A stretch of 22,484 nucleotides of DNA from JBBDQZ01 sp040905705 (GCA_040905705.1 JBBDQZ010000054.1:1-22484), one strand, 5' to 3'. Positions 5,426-14,184 are shown, numbered from the stretch's first letter. Notes: generated by a model not told the origin, from the letters alone. Translations and numbers: made by a program.

Positions 5426-7417
5426 ATGATTATCTACAAAAATTCCAGCGAGGGGTTTATGCAGGATGTGGACACGAACCGGATCGCGGACCGTATCAAG
5501 GAAGCGTTTTACGCAAAGACCGGAAAAACCCGGTTTCATCACGGCGAAGATCTGTCGTGGCACAATTCACTCATGTACATGGACCGGGTGCTGCAACGAT
5601 CCGGCATCCCCGGTGATTGCGGGGTACTGATCGAATACAAGCTGCCGTCCACCTCCAAACGTATCGATTTTATCGTTTCCGGACGTGACGAGGCGGGCAA
5701 TAAAAAATTCATCATCGTTGAACTGAAGCAGTGGGCCGCGGCGGAGAGTACATCGAAAAAGGATCTCGTTCTTACACCTTATTATAAGCAGTATGTGACG
5801 CACCCTTCCTATCAGGCATCCTCGTACAAGGGATTTTTGTCGGATTTCAATGAAAACGTCTATACAAAGAAGCTCATTCCCTACGCATGTGCTTACCTGC
5901 ACAATTACAGCCGGAGTCATCCCGAACCCCTTGCGGACCCGATATATAGCGAGTCGATCGATAATGCTCCGATTTACTTTAAAGATGACTACGAAAAGCT
6001 GGGGCGGTTTCTCCGTGAACATGTGGGGCGCGGCTCCGGCATGGATATCCTGTATGATATCGAATCCGGCAACATACGGCCGAGCAAGCAGCTGGTGGAC
6101 CATGTCCTCGGTTTGTTCAAAGGCAACAGGGAGTTTCATCTGATCGATGAGCAGAAGGTCACCTATGAACTGGCACTGGAGAGGGGACTGAATGCTCAAA
6201 AGAAAACGGTGATTCTGGTAAATGGCGGACCCGGTACCGGGAAGTCCGTGGTTTCCATGAGTTTGCTTGGGGGATTTCTGAAAAAGCGGAAAAATGTGTT
6301 TTTTGTGGCTCCGAATGCTGCATTTCGCGAAGTGATGCTGGACAAGCTGGCCGGAGGCCGTGACGGGGCAAGGGCCAAACACCTTCTTACCGGATCCGGC
6401 CGGTATGTGGATACGCCGGAGAACACCTTCGATATTATCGTAGTGGATGAGGCGCACCGGCTGAAGAACAAATCCGCGTTCATGTATCAGGGAGATAATC
6501 AGGTGGAAGATATCGTCAGTGCCGCAAAGGTGAGCATCTTTTTCATTGACGACGATCAGGTAATCCGTCCGGAGGACATCGGAGCAGTTTCGGAAGTCCG
6601 GAGGGTGGCCAAATCACACAAGGCCGATATTATCGAGCTGGAGCTGGCCACCCAGTTCCGCTGTTCGGGGGCGGATGGATATGTCAACTGGGTGAACGAC
6701 GTGTTGGATATCCGTGATACGGGCAACTTCGACGGATGGGACAAAGAGCGTTTCGAGTTCCGTATTGCCGGGACTCCGAACGAGGTGCGTGATTGGGTTA
6801 ATGAACGTGCTTCGCAGGGTTACAGGGCGCGGGTGCTGGCCGGATACGCCTGGAAATGGACCTCTGTAAAGGAGGGGAATGCGGATGCCGAGGTTCCGGA
6901 TGTATCGATTCCTGAACACGACTTTGCCATGCCCTGGAACTCGCGAAAGCTGGGTTCAACCTGGGCGATCGAGGAAGAGGGCCTGGGACAGGTTGGATGC
7001 GTGCACACCGCGCAGGGACTCGAATTTGATTATGTGGGTGTGCTGATTGGCGATGATCTGAAATACCGGTTTCTGGATCGAAATCAAATGGAAAGCAGAA
7101 GCCTGTTTGATGATGTGCCGGATGAGGAGTCCTATGAACCGGCCACGATTGAATACGGGGAGGTCGGCTATGCCGCCGATGAAGGCGAAGCCTACCGGGC
7201 GACCGGTATTCCTTACGGCGAGTATTACAGCAAGTGGGAAGATTACCGCGACAGTAAAGGCAAACAGGGCCTGCGCGACGATCCCGAAAGCATGTGCCGG
7301 ATGATCCGCAACATTTACCGCATCCTCCTGACCCGCGGTATGAAAGGCTGCTGCGTTTATTTTACGGACAAAGCGCTGGAGAAGTACTTTCGTGATCGGC
7401 TGGAGAAGACGATGTAG
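5426..7417 (+). CDS. PD-(D/E)xK nuclease fused to DUF2075 superfamily 1-like helicase
   Basis: This 663-residue protein has two parts. Residues about 60-105 carry a PD-(D/E)xK-like nuclease pattern: Glu70, then Asp81 in KRIDFIVSG, then VELKQW with Glu99 and Lys101. Residues about 255-660 form a DUF2075 P-loop helicase. Walker A is GGPGTGKS at 267-274, Walker B is IVVDEAH with Asp341-Glu342, and FIDDDQ (about 373-378) follows. There is also a late HTAQGLEFDYVGV motif and an RILLTRGMKG arginine motif near the C-terminus. All ATPase motifs look intact. The gene follows the MazG-like gene and precedes the McrBC pair. Fusions of this type are typical of defence islands. Substrate, and whether it acts on DNA or RNA, cannot be told from sequence. 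Confidence 0.9.
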   Translation: MIIYKNSSEGFMQDVDTNRIADRIKEAFYAKTGKTRFHHGEDLSWHNSLMYMDRVLQRSGIPGDCGVLIEYKLPSTSKRIDFIVSGRDEAGNKKFIIVELKQWAAAESTSKKDLVLTPYYKQYVTHPSYQASSYKGFLSDFNENVYTKKLIPYACAYLHNYSRSHPEPLADPIYSESIDNAPIYFKDDYEKLGRFLREHVGRGSGMDILYDIESGNIRPSKQLVDHVLGLFKGNREFHLIDEQKVTYELALERGLNAQKKTVILVNGGPGTGKSVVSMSLLGGFLKKRKNVFFVAPNAAFREVMLDKLAGGRDGARAKHLLTGSGRYVDTPENTFDIIVVDEAHRLKNKSAFMYQGDNQVEDIVSAAKVSIFFIDDDQVIRPEDIGAVSEVRRVAKSHKADIIELELATQFRCSGADGYVNWVNDVLDIRDTGNFDGWDKERFEFRIAGTPNEVRDWVNERASQGYRARVLAGYAWKWTSVKEGNADAEVPDVSIPEHDFAMPWNSRKLGSTWAIEEEGLGQVGCVHTAQGLEFDYVGVLIGDDLKYRFLDRNQMESRSLFDDVPDEESYEPATIEYGEVGYAADEGEAYRATGIPYGEYYSKWEDYRDSKGKQGLRDDPESMCRMIRNIYRILLTRGMKGCCVYFTDKALEKYFRDRLEKTM

Positions 7418-7514
7418 GGGAATCCATGAGCAATTTGTTTATTATAATGCGTAAGATTTTTTTAAAATGTAGCATTGATAGAGTTATCTACTAAATAATC
7501 TGACATCTTTAACT

Positions 7515-9179
7515 ATGAGCTTCTATTCAGAATTAATCAAGTTTTTTGAGCAAAGTAAAACTGGTGATTTAAGAACAAATCACTATGAAAAAGAATATCG
7601 AGGGTTGAAAGTTAAGGTAAGTTTTGGGCAGGGTAATGTTGCAAAAATACCATGGATCTCTTTTTTGGGAGAACAACAAAAAACGCTTGATGGCATTTAC
7701 CCTGTTTATCTTTACTACCGAAATAAAGGATTGTTAATCTTGGCATATGGGGTAAGTGAAACCAATAAGCCTCAAAATGAATGGGAATTAAACGAGCCTA
7801 TCAAAATCAAGGAGTATTTCGCTCAGAATAACTTAGGTAAGCCAGATCGCTATGGGGATTCTTTTATATTCAAGGTTTACAATGTTGATGATCTTCCTCC
7901 TCGGGATGAAATTGATCGAGATCTAAATCAGATTATTGATGAATATAAATCTCTAGACTTGGGAAATAGTTCAGAAAAGACACATAAGAAAGATCTAGAA
8001 AAATCAAATGATTTATTTGAATCGAACGAAATGATCCCTCATTCTTTTAATACTCAGGCTAGTACAGCTGGATTGAAATTTTCGAGTACACTTGTGACCC
8101 GGTTTATTGCTTCTCTTATTACCAAGCAGTTTGTTATATGTAGTGGGCTTTCTGGCTCAGGTAAATCCAAACTGGCACAGAGCTTTGCTCTTTGGTTATG
8201 TGATTCGCCAGATCAATTTAAAATGGTTCCAGTTGGCGCGGATTGGACCAATCGTGAACCATTGCTGGGTTATCCGAATGCTCTTGATGATTCAAATTAT
8301 GTCATGCCCGACAGTGGGGTTCTCAGTCTGATCCTTCATTCGATCAATTATTCAGATTTGCCTCATTTTTTAATTCTGGATGAAATGAATTTGAGCCATG
8401 TTGAACGTTATTTTGCAGATTTTTTAAGCACAATGGAGTCGGGAGAGGCAATTCCACTTTACTCGAACGGTGAACGATATGCATCGGAAGACGCAAAAGC
8501 TGAAAATGATTCCATACCCAATGAGATATTCATACCGAAAAATCTGTTCATTATCGGCACGGTGAACATCGATGAAACTACTTATATGTTCAGCCCAAAA
8601 GTGCTAGATCGTGCAAACGTGATAGAATTTCGAATATCTCCAACGGAGATGGAAGAGTTTTTGAAAGAACCACCACGACTAAATCTGGATGTTCTAAAAG
8701 GAGTGGGATCAAAGATGGCAGAAACTTTCATGGATCTCGCCACGAATCCTAACGTCGCTGCATTTGAAAAAACAAATAATTCAACTCTCCTTTCATTTTT
8801 CAAAGAACTACAAAAACAAGGAGCCGAGTTTGGGTACCGAAGTGCCTCAGAAATATATAAGCTTATAGGAAACCTGGGGCAGCTAGAAAGAGACTTACCG
8901 AGTAATGGACGCCTAACAACAAATCAGAAGCTCGATATTGCAATCATGCAGAAATTGCTACCTCGCTTGCATGGCTCCCGTAGTAAACTATCTAAAGTCC
9001 TCCTCACACTGGCAGGATTTTGCGTGGTTGAAGGTGTTGATATTAGGAAGAACTTTTTTGAAAACGATGAGCCAAATTATAACCAACAAAAAGTAAAATT
9101 CCCGCTGTCACTCGAAAAGATTACTCGAATGCATAAAAATGCAATGGAAAATGGGTTCGCTAGTTATGCCGAAGCATAA
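7515..9179 (+). CDS. mcrB: McrB-like AAA+ GTPase of a type IV restriction system
   Basis: This 554-residue protein is the motor subunit of a McrBC-type system. Residues about 1-145 match the DUF3578 (MrcB N-terminal) domain, a predicted target-recognition domain, followed by a charged linker. The AAA+ domain follows: Walker A GLSGSGKS (211-218), Walker B FLILDEMN (285-292) and GTVNIDE (348-354) at the place of the McrB signature M-N-x-x-D-R. The candidate arginine finger is Arg366 in KVLDRANVIEF. The McrC partner begins 5 bases after its stop. The DNA is visibly AT-richer than the flanking 5-7.4 kb and 12.3-15 kb genes, which suggests recent acquisition. No Shine-Dalgarno sequence precedes the ATG. 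Target modification is unknown. Confidence 0.9.
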   Translation: MSFYSELIKFFEQSKTGDLRTNHYEKEYRGLKVKVSFGQGNVAKIPWISFLGEQQKTLDGIYPVYLYYRNKGLLILAYGVSETNKPQNEWELNEPIKIKEYFAQNNLGKPDRYGDSFIFKVYNVDDLPPRDEIDRDLNQIIDEYKSLDLGNSSEKTHKKDLEKSNDLFESNEMIPHSFNTQASTAGLKFSSTLVTRFIASLITKQFVICSGLSGSGKSKLAQSFALWLCDSPDQFKMVPVGADWTNREPLLGYPNALDDSNYVMPDSGVLSLILHSINYSDLPHFLILDEMNLSHVERYFADFLSTMESGEAIPLYSNGERYASEDAKAENDSIPNEIFIPKNLFIIGTVNIDETTYMFSPKVLDRANVIEFRISPTEMEEFLKEPPRLNLDVLKGVGSKMAETFMDLATNPNVAAFEKTNNSTLLSFFKELQKQGAEFGYRSASEIYKLIGNLGQLERDLPSNGRLTTNQKLDIAIMQKLLPRLHGSRSKLSKVLLTLAGFCVVEGVDIRKNFFENDEPNYNQQKVKFPLSLEKITRMHKNAMENGFASYAEA

Positions 9180-9184
9180 AACAA

Positions 9185-11644
9185 ATGTCTGAACTGGTAG
9201 AAAAACTGGTTGTTCCACTTGAGCAAATCAAGGAGGGCCTGTGTCTGAATATTGACCAGGAACGTGATGCGCCAATGTTTATCATTAATGAAGCGATGGC
9301 AACCGAATATGGCGAGTCGCCATGGCAATTGGTGGAAGGCCACACATACGAATATGAGTTAACATTAGCGGATGAGGATCATCATCCTTACCGATTAAAT
9401 TGCGAGTACGACCAAATAGTTATTACGTCAAAAAGAAATCGTCAGAGGGGTCGTATAAATCCGAATATTTTTGTGGGTACGCTTGAATTGAAAATTGAAA
9501 ATTCCGTCACAATGGAGCGTTGGCCAATAAACTTGGAGGTTCGATCGATTAAGGCAGATTACCGCACCGACTACCGTTTCATGCTTGAGAGTATCACAAA
9601 TCACTGCACAGATCTGCTTTTGCAGCTTAATGCACCGGTTAAACAATATTATGAGCCAGATTTTGACACAAGCGCTCAAACTATTTCTCAACGATTCGCA
9701 TTTATTCAGTCACTGTTGCTATCGGATTCATTCGATGAATCCATCTCCAGAGTGTTGATATCCCCTACAACACGTTGGGGTGATGAAGATGAGGAAAGGG
9801 ATGTGCGGAATATTCGTCGGTTCAGCAACAGAGAGATTCGTCAGATAGCGACCGTATCCAATCGAATCCAGTTGCCACCTGGTCACCATCTGTCCAGACA
9901 GTATGGCATGATGGATGCACCGATGCGTGTTCAGAGTGTACGGAAAGCCGAAACGGTTGATACTGTCGAAAACCGATTTATTAAGCATGTTCTTGAAGTT
10001 TATCTGAAATTCTGCACGGATTGTCGAGATGCTTTTGAGCGTGCTGGCTACAAGCGGCGAGAGATTGAGGCTGGTGCATTAATGGATGCCTTAGCTCGGT
10101 ATCTGAACCATCAAATGTTTCGTGAAGTGTCCCGACCTGCTACGCTCCGGCTGAACAGTCCGGTTTTGCAACGAAAGAGCGGGTACCGAGAGATTCTGCG
10201 CACATGGTTGATGTTTGATCTTGCCGCTAAACTGGTATGGCGCGGTGGTGAAGATGTATATGAGGCCGGCAAGCGCGATGTAGCCACTCTTTATGAGTAT
10301 TGGCTTTTCTTTGAGCTATTGGATCTGGTTCAGAGTATGTTTGAAGTGGAGCCGGTGTCCATTGACCAGCTTATTGTTGCAACCCGGGATGGATTGGGAC
10401 TGCAACTACGCCAGGGTCGACACACACCAGTATTGGGTTTTTTCAAGAGGGGTAATCGTAATTTGCGAGTTCAATTTTCTTATAACAGATCATTTAAAGG
10501 AGAACAGACCTATCCCGGACCCGGTAGCTGGACTAAAACTCTGAGACCAGATTATACACTCTCGATTTGGCCAGCTGAATTAACCATTAGAGAGGCAGAG
10601 TTCCGAGAGTTGATTGTACATATCCATTTCGATGCAAAATATAAGATTGATCGCCTAGCGCAGATTATTTCAGAGAAAGATCTGAGTCCAGATCCCGACG
10701 AATTGGAAGACGAATCTGGAATTCGAGATAGTAATTTTGATAAAGAGGGTAATCATACTGATTTTGATAAGCCAGAGTCGATTGTGGTAGATCATGAAAA
10801 TATTCGAAAAGAAACTGCCGATGAAGAAGTTGAGCGAAAGGCTGCCGTTGAAGAAAAAATCGAAGAAGCTAAAGGAAACTATAAAAATGCAGATTTGTTG
10901 AAAATGCACGCTTATCGCGATGCGATCCGTCGAACAGGAGGGGCGTATGTGCTGTATCCCGGTAATGATAGCGATCATCCGACTTTCAGAGGATTTCATG
11001 AAATCATACCGGGACTAGGTGCATTTGCTATTCGACCTAAAGTAGCGGATACCGGATTGGAGCAACTTGAGTCTTTCTTAGAAGAGGTACTAAAGCATTT
11101 TCTTAATCGGACAACACAACGTGAAAAGTTGGCTGAAAGCTCATTTCAAATTCATAAAGAAGAACCCGGAAAAGCATTCAGAGATCGCGTGCCGGAGTTT
11201 ATCGCTGATAAAAAACTAATTCCGGACCAGACAACGGTTGTCGTTGGTTACTTCAGAAATCAAGCTCATCTTGATTGGATAATGAAAAATCGATTATACA
11301 ATCTGCGATATGGATCTGATGTAAGGGGTGGAGTTCGGCTTACTCCAGAAATTGTTGGGGCATCCTATTTATTGCTTTATGGACCAGGAGAAACTGCAAC
11401 GGATAAAATCTTTGAATTATCTGATGATGGACCGGTAATTATGAGTCGTAAGGAACTCTTAGAATTAGGGTATCCTGGTTCACCGGATGTCAATAGAAGT
11501 TACTTGGTTTACTCCATCAGAAGAGATTCAACATCGGAATTTCAAGGTCGATTATGGAAACTTGCAAACTTATCAGGGTTTAAAACCGGAAGGCAACAAG
11601 GAATGCCGATATTTATAAAGCTTACAGAATTGATGGGAAATTAA
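9185..11644 (+). CDS. mcrC: McrC-like nuclease (DUF2357 + DUF524-type PD-(D/E)xK)
   Basis: This 819-residue protein is the nuclease partner of the McrB-like GTPase and is much longer than classical E. coli McrC (about 350). The N-terminal half fits DUF2357 (about residues 20-300, with VDTVENRFIKHVLEVYL). A DUF524-type nuclease follows: YEYWLFFEL (371-379), RPDYTL with Asp456, HFDAKYK with Asp483 and Lys485, and KMHAYRDAI (573-581) as the Q/Y-type helix. Between the D-x-K strand and that helix lies a highly charged ~80-residue stretch (about 491-567, rich in Asp, Glu and Lys), probably an insertion or coiled coil. The start is 5 bases after mcrB, so the two are translationally linked. Base composition matches mcrB and differs from other neighbours. 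Confidence 0.88.
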   Translation: MSELVEKLVVPLEQIKEGLCLNIDQERDAPMFIINEAMATEYGESPWQLVEGHTYEYELTLADEDHHPYRLNCEYDQIVITSKRNRQRGRINPNIFVGTLELKIENSVTMERWPINLEVRSIKADYRTDYRFMLESITNHCTDLLLQLNAPVKQYYEPDFDTSAQTISQRFAFIQSLLLSDSFDESISRVLISPTTRWGDEDEERDVRNIRRFSNREIRQIATVSNRIQLPPGHHLSRQYGMMDAPMRVQSVRKAETVDTVENRFIKHVLEVYLKFCTDCRDAFERAGYKRREIEAGALMDALARYLNHQMFREVSRPATLRLNSPVLQRKSGYREILRTWLMFDLAAKLVWRGGEDVYEAGKRDVATLYEYWLFFELLDLVQSMFEVEPVSIDQLIVATRDGLGLQLRQGRHTPVLGFFKRGNRNLRVQFSYNRSFKGEQTYPGPGSWTKTLRPDYTLSIWPAELTIREAEFRELIVHIHFDAKYKIDRLAQIISEKDLSPDPDELEDESGIRDSNFDKEGNHTDFDKPESIVVDHENIRKETADEEVERKAAVEEKIEEAKGNYKNADLLKMHAYRDAIRRTGGAYVLYPGNDSDHPTFRGFHEIIPGLGAFAIRPKVADTGLEQLESFLEEVLKHFLNRTTQREKLAESSFQIHKEEPGKAFRDRVPEFIADKKLIPDQTTVVVGYFRNQAHLDWIMKNRLYNLRYGSDVRGGVRLTPEIVGASYLLLYGPGETATDKIFELSDDGPVIMSRKELLELGYPGSPDVNRSYLVYSIRRDSTSEFQGRLWKLANLSGFKTGRQQGMPIFIKLTELMGN

Positions 11645-11961
11645 ATTTTCAAAAAGGTACTTACCCAATTAATGTGTCCGAATGTCCCCTTGAAATATTG
11701 AGAATTTAGGGCATTTTTCTGATTAAATCACCAGATATCCGGCCGGATCCCTGGTGGCAGGAAACAGGCCGGTTTCATTGTTGAGTTTTGGTACTTTTCT
11801 GATGAAGGATTTTCTTCTCCATGGCGACATTGACGATGCAGAAGTTTTCAGATTTAAAGAAGAAAATCTCCGTTGCGATTCCCGGGAATACGAAATTTCA
11901 AAAGCATGCCTAAACCATAAACCTTGCCTGGGCAATAGTCATTACCCTTATTAGCAGGCAT
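11645..11961. other. Gene-poor junction after the McrBC pair
   Basis: No convincing gene is seen in this stretch. Composition shifts from AT-rich (to about 11720) back to the GC level of the rest of the island, marking the right edge of the McrBC block. A 66-codon frame from GTG 11754 has no recognisable content. No inverted repeat or target duplication that would define an insertion is visible. Confidence 0.45.
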
Positions 11962-12150
11962 ATGGCCTGTGACGACGAGATCATCCCGCATCAGAAACGG
12001 ATTGAAACGGTCACCGACGATTCCGATCTGGAGGAGGTGTACAACACCGAGCGGCATTTGCTTTATGTGGCGTGCACGCGGGCGCGGGATCACTTGCTGG
12101 TGACCGGGGTGGAGCCGGGATCGGAGTTTTTGGAGGATATGGGTGGGTGA
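11962..12150 (+). pseudogene. C-terminal remnant of a UvrD/Rep-type helicase
   Basis: The frame from 11962 gives 62 residues starting MACDDEIIPHQ and containing LEEVYNTERHLLYVACTRAR followed by DHLLVTGVEPGSEFL. This is the C-terminal end of a UvrD-like superfamily 1 helicase, with motif VI (LLYVACTRAR) whole. The block normally continues upstream into motif V and the remaining helicase core, but in-frame stops close the frame just before MACDDE. The remaining ~60 codons cannot be an active helicase. The AT-rich McrBC block lies just upstream, so replacement of the rest of the gene during its arrival is a reasonable inference. A second, shorter homologous scrap is at 13999-14039. Confidence 0.8.
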
Positions 12151-12201
12151 AAGCATTGCAATGATGATAGGCCTTGAATATGTAACTTTTGATTGTGATT
12201 G

Positions 12202-12272
12202 ATAGACATAATGGTTTAATTTATACGAAGATGGTCTATTATTTATAGACTAAATTTAATTTATATAAACCA
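12202..12272 (+). promoter_or_regulatory. Nested palindrome upstream of the AbiE operon
   Basis: Two inverted repeats share one centre (12242). The outer arms are TGGTTTA (12212-12218) and TAAACCA (12266-12272). The inner arms are GTCTAT (12234-12239) and ATAGAC (12245-12250). A direct repeat is superimposed: ATAGAC followed by a TTTAATTTATA element occurs at 12202-12225 and 12245-12265. AbiEi antitoxins are known to repress their own operon by binding inverted repeats in the promoter, and this lies about 50 bases before the abiEi start. Confidence 0.5.
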
Positions 12273-12320
12273 GGTGATTATTTTCCAGGAGTTGGAAGTT
12301 GAAATACTCTGCACTCATTC

Positions 12321-13079
12321 ATGACAAAAATCAATCGCATATTACAGGATTGGCCTTCGGGTACCGTCGTCTCATCAGATTGGCTGAAGAGCCGGGGTGT
12401 CGGCAAACATCTTGTCGATAGCTACGTCAAAAGCCAATGGCTGGAACGGGTGGGACGAGGCGCCCTGAAACGAAAAGGGGATGTCATTTCCTGGGAGGGA
12501 GTCGTCTGTTCGCTTCAAACCCATTTTAACCGGTTTGTGCATCCCGGCGGCAGGACCAGCCTGGAACTTCAGGGCCTTGGTCATTTTGTCCGGATGCGGG
12601 AAGATAACAAGGTGATCCTGTGGAAGACACCCGACGTAAGAGTTCCGTCATGGATCCATGAACCGGATCCATCCGTCCGGTATCGTATCCGTTCATCCCG
12701 GCTGTTTTCCAGGGAGATTGATGCCTATACAGAGCACAAAACAGGTCCCCTTTCTTTTCTTATCTCTTCGCCGGAAAGAGCTGTTTTTGAGCTGTTATAC
12801 GATGTGCCCGAACAGGAGAGTTTTGAAGATATGCATCATATCTTTCAGGGGTTGAGTACACTGCGTCCCAGGGTGCTTCAGGAATTGCTCCGGACATGCA
12901 CCTCCATCAAAGTAAAACGTCTTTTCCTCTATTTGTCGGAAATAAGCGGTCATGTATGGGCGGATAAACTGGATCCTTCGGAAGTCGACCTTGGAAAAGG
13001 GAAACGGGTCATTGTAAAGGGAGGAAAATTTAACAGTAAATACCGGATTACGGTTCCGGCCAATCAACCCGAGTTTTGA
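12321..13079 (+). CDS. AbiEi-family antitoxin (type IV TA)
   Basis: This 252-residue protein matches the AbiEi antitoxin family. An N-terminal winged helix (about residues 1-60) includes the pattern WLKSRGVGKHLVDSYVKSQW and GRGALKRKG. A middle C-terminal-type domain has HPGGRTSLELQGLGHF and ISSPERAVFELLYD, which are characteristic. AbiEi represses its operon and counteracts the cognate nucleotidyltransferase toxin without direct contact, hence type IV. The toxin gene overlaps by 4 bases (TTGA). The ATG at 12321 has no Shine-Dalgarno sequence. The gene looks intact although its toxin partner is not. Confidence 0.88.
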   Translation: MTKINRILQDWPSGTVVSSDWLKSRGVGKHLVDSYVKSQWLERVGRGALKRKGDVISWEGVVCSLQTHFNRFVHPGGRTSLELQGLGHFVRMREDNKVILWKTPDVRVPSWIHEPDPSVRYRIRSSRLFSREIDAYTEHKTGPLSFLISSPERAVFELLYDVPEQESFEDMHHIFQGLSTLRPRVLQELLRTCTSIKVKRLFLYLSEISGHVWADKLDPSEVDLGKGKRVIVKGGKFNSKYRITVPANQPEF

Positions 13080-13983
13080 ACGAACGTTATAGAAATCAGG
13101 TACGGCTTCTGCTGGATGTTTTGCCAGAGTTGGCCAAATTGCCGCAGTTTGCCTTGAAAGGGGGAACGGCATTAAACTTTTTCTGGCACAATTTGCCCCG
13201 CCTTTCCGTAGATATTGACCTTGTTTATTTACCTGTAAAAGAACGTACCGATTCTTTGAGGGAGATAGAAAATGGTCTTACGATTCTTACAGACCGCATA
13301 AAACAGAACATAACAGGAGTTTCGATTCAACAGATTGATAGCGGTGGCGTATCATCCCGTCTGGTTATTCGGACTTCAAATGCACTAATAAAATTGAGAC
13401 TAATACCACGATTCGCGGTGCGTTCTTTGATATACACGAAAGAGAATTATGCGACAAGGTGCAGGAGTTGTTTCAGAAATATTCAGCTAATCGAACCCTC
13501 TCCTATGAAGATCTTTATGGAGGAAAGTTGTGTGCCGCTCTCGATCGCCAACACCCAAGAGACTTATTTGACGTGCACCAACTACTGAAAGGAACAGGCT
13601 TTACAAAGAGCATTATAAGCGCATTCATTGGATATCTGGTAAGTCATCCCCGTCCAATGAACGAGTTGCTGAATCCCAATTTTCGTGATTTTGTGCCGGT
13701 AATGGAGAAGGAATTTGCCGGCATGACGGTGGAAGATGTAGATGCGACAGAGTTAAATGCCTTGCTTTTCCGATTGCCCGGGATGATTACAAGCCGACTT
13801 ACCCGTGAAAACAAGGAGTTTTTACTATCATTTAAAGAAGGGAGTCCCGACCATAATTTGTTGCCGATCCCAAATCTAATGGATTTTCCGGCTGTTCAAT
13901 GGAAACTGCAAAACATTCGGAAAATGGACGGCAAAAAGCACCGGGAACAAGTTGAAAAGCTGGCTGGTGTGCTCGGTTTCTAA
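13076..13983 (+). pseudogene. AbiEii-family nucleotidyltransferase toxin, frameshifted
   Basis: The two halves of one AbiEii toxin are in different frames. The first begins at a TTG overlapping the abiEi stop and carries the nucleotidyltransferase core: LKGGTALNFF (Gly29-Gly30) and SVDIDLVYL (Asp46-x-Asp48). Its homology ends at about 13396. The second half resumes at about 13399 as TNTTIRGAFFDIHE and carries YEDLYGGKLCAALDRQHPRD, the C-terminal toxin motif with its Lys and Asp residues. Restoring one A in the A4 run at 13390-13393 would give I-K-I-E-T-N-T-T-I-R-G, exactly the family pattern. So a single-base loss, most likely homopolymer contraction, explains the break. Either the toxin is dead or the base is an assembly error. 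The run is short for programmed slippage. Confidence 0.88.
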
Positions 13984-13998
13984 TGATTTTATATGATT

Positions 13999-14039
13999 CT
14001 CTGACGTATTCCTATCTCGAGGAGGTCTACAACATCAAG
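13999..14039 (+). pseudogene. Second scrap of the UvrD-type helicase C-terminus
   Basis: This 41-bp stretch aligns with 12012-12051 inside the larger helicase remnant, with about 33 matches and one gap. It reads SYLEEVYNIK against SDLEEVYNTE. Homology stops on both sides. It lies just after the AbiEii stop codon, so the two scraps flank the AbiE operon. Confidence 0.45.
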
Positions 14040-14147
14040 TACTCATCATTTTTGTATTTGTAAGTTTTGGGTTAGTTATAAACTCTGATAATCTCATTAG
14101 AGAAACAGAGTAATGAACGCTTTTTCCGAATGGAAAATCGTACATAT

Positions 14148-14184
14148 GTTGACAAAAAAACTTTTATTATAGTATATTGTCAAC
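14148..14184 (+). promoter_or_regulatory. Promoter and operator of the ImmA-PIN operon, probably leaderless
   Basis: TTGACA (14149-14154) and TATATT (14173-14178) are an 18-bp-spaced sigma-70-like promoter. The start codon ATG (14185) begins 7 bases after the -10 box, where transcription itself should begin, so the mRNA is predicted to have no leader. GTTGACA (14148-14154) and TGTCAAC (14178-14184) form a perfect 7-bp inverted repeat with a 23-base spacer. The left arm covers the -35 box and the right arm touches the start codon. Binding by the HTH domain encoded downstream would block the promoter. Confidence 0.6.

Noticed and set aside
5567..6457. 296-codon minus-strand frame opposite the DUF2075 helicase
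   Set aside because: The plus strand has a complete nuclease-helicase with all motifs, and this frame shows none.
11754..11954. 66-codon frame between McrC and the helicase remnant
   Set aside because: GTG start only, no recognisable content, out of frame with the helicase remnant. Not enough to call a gene.
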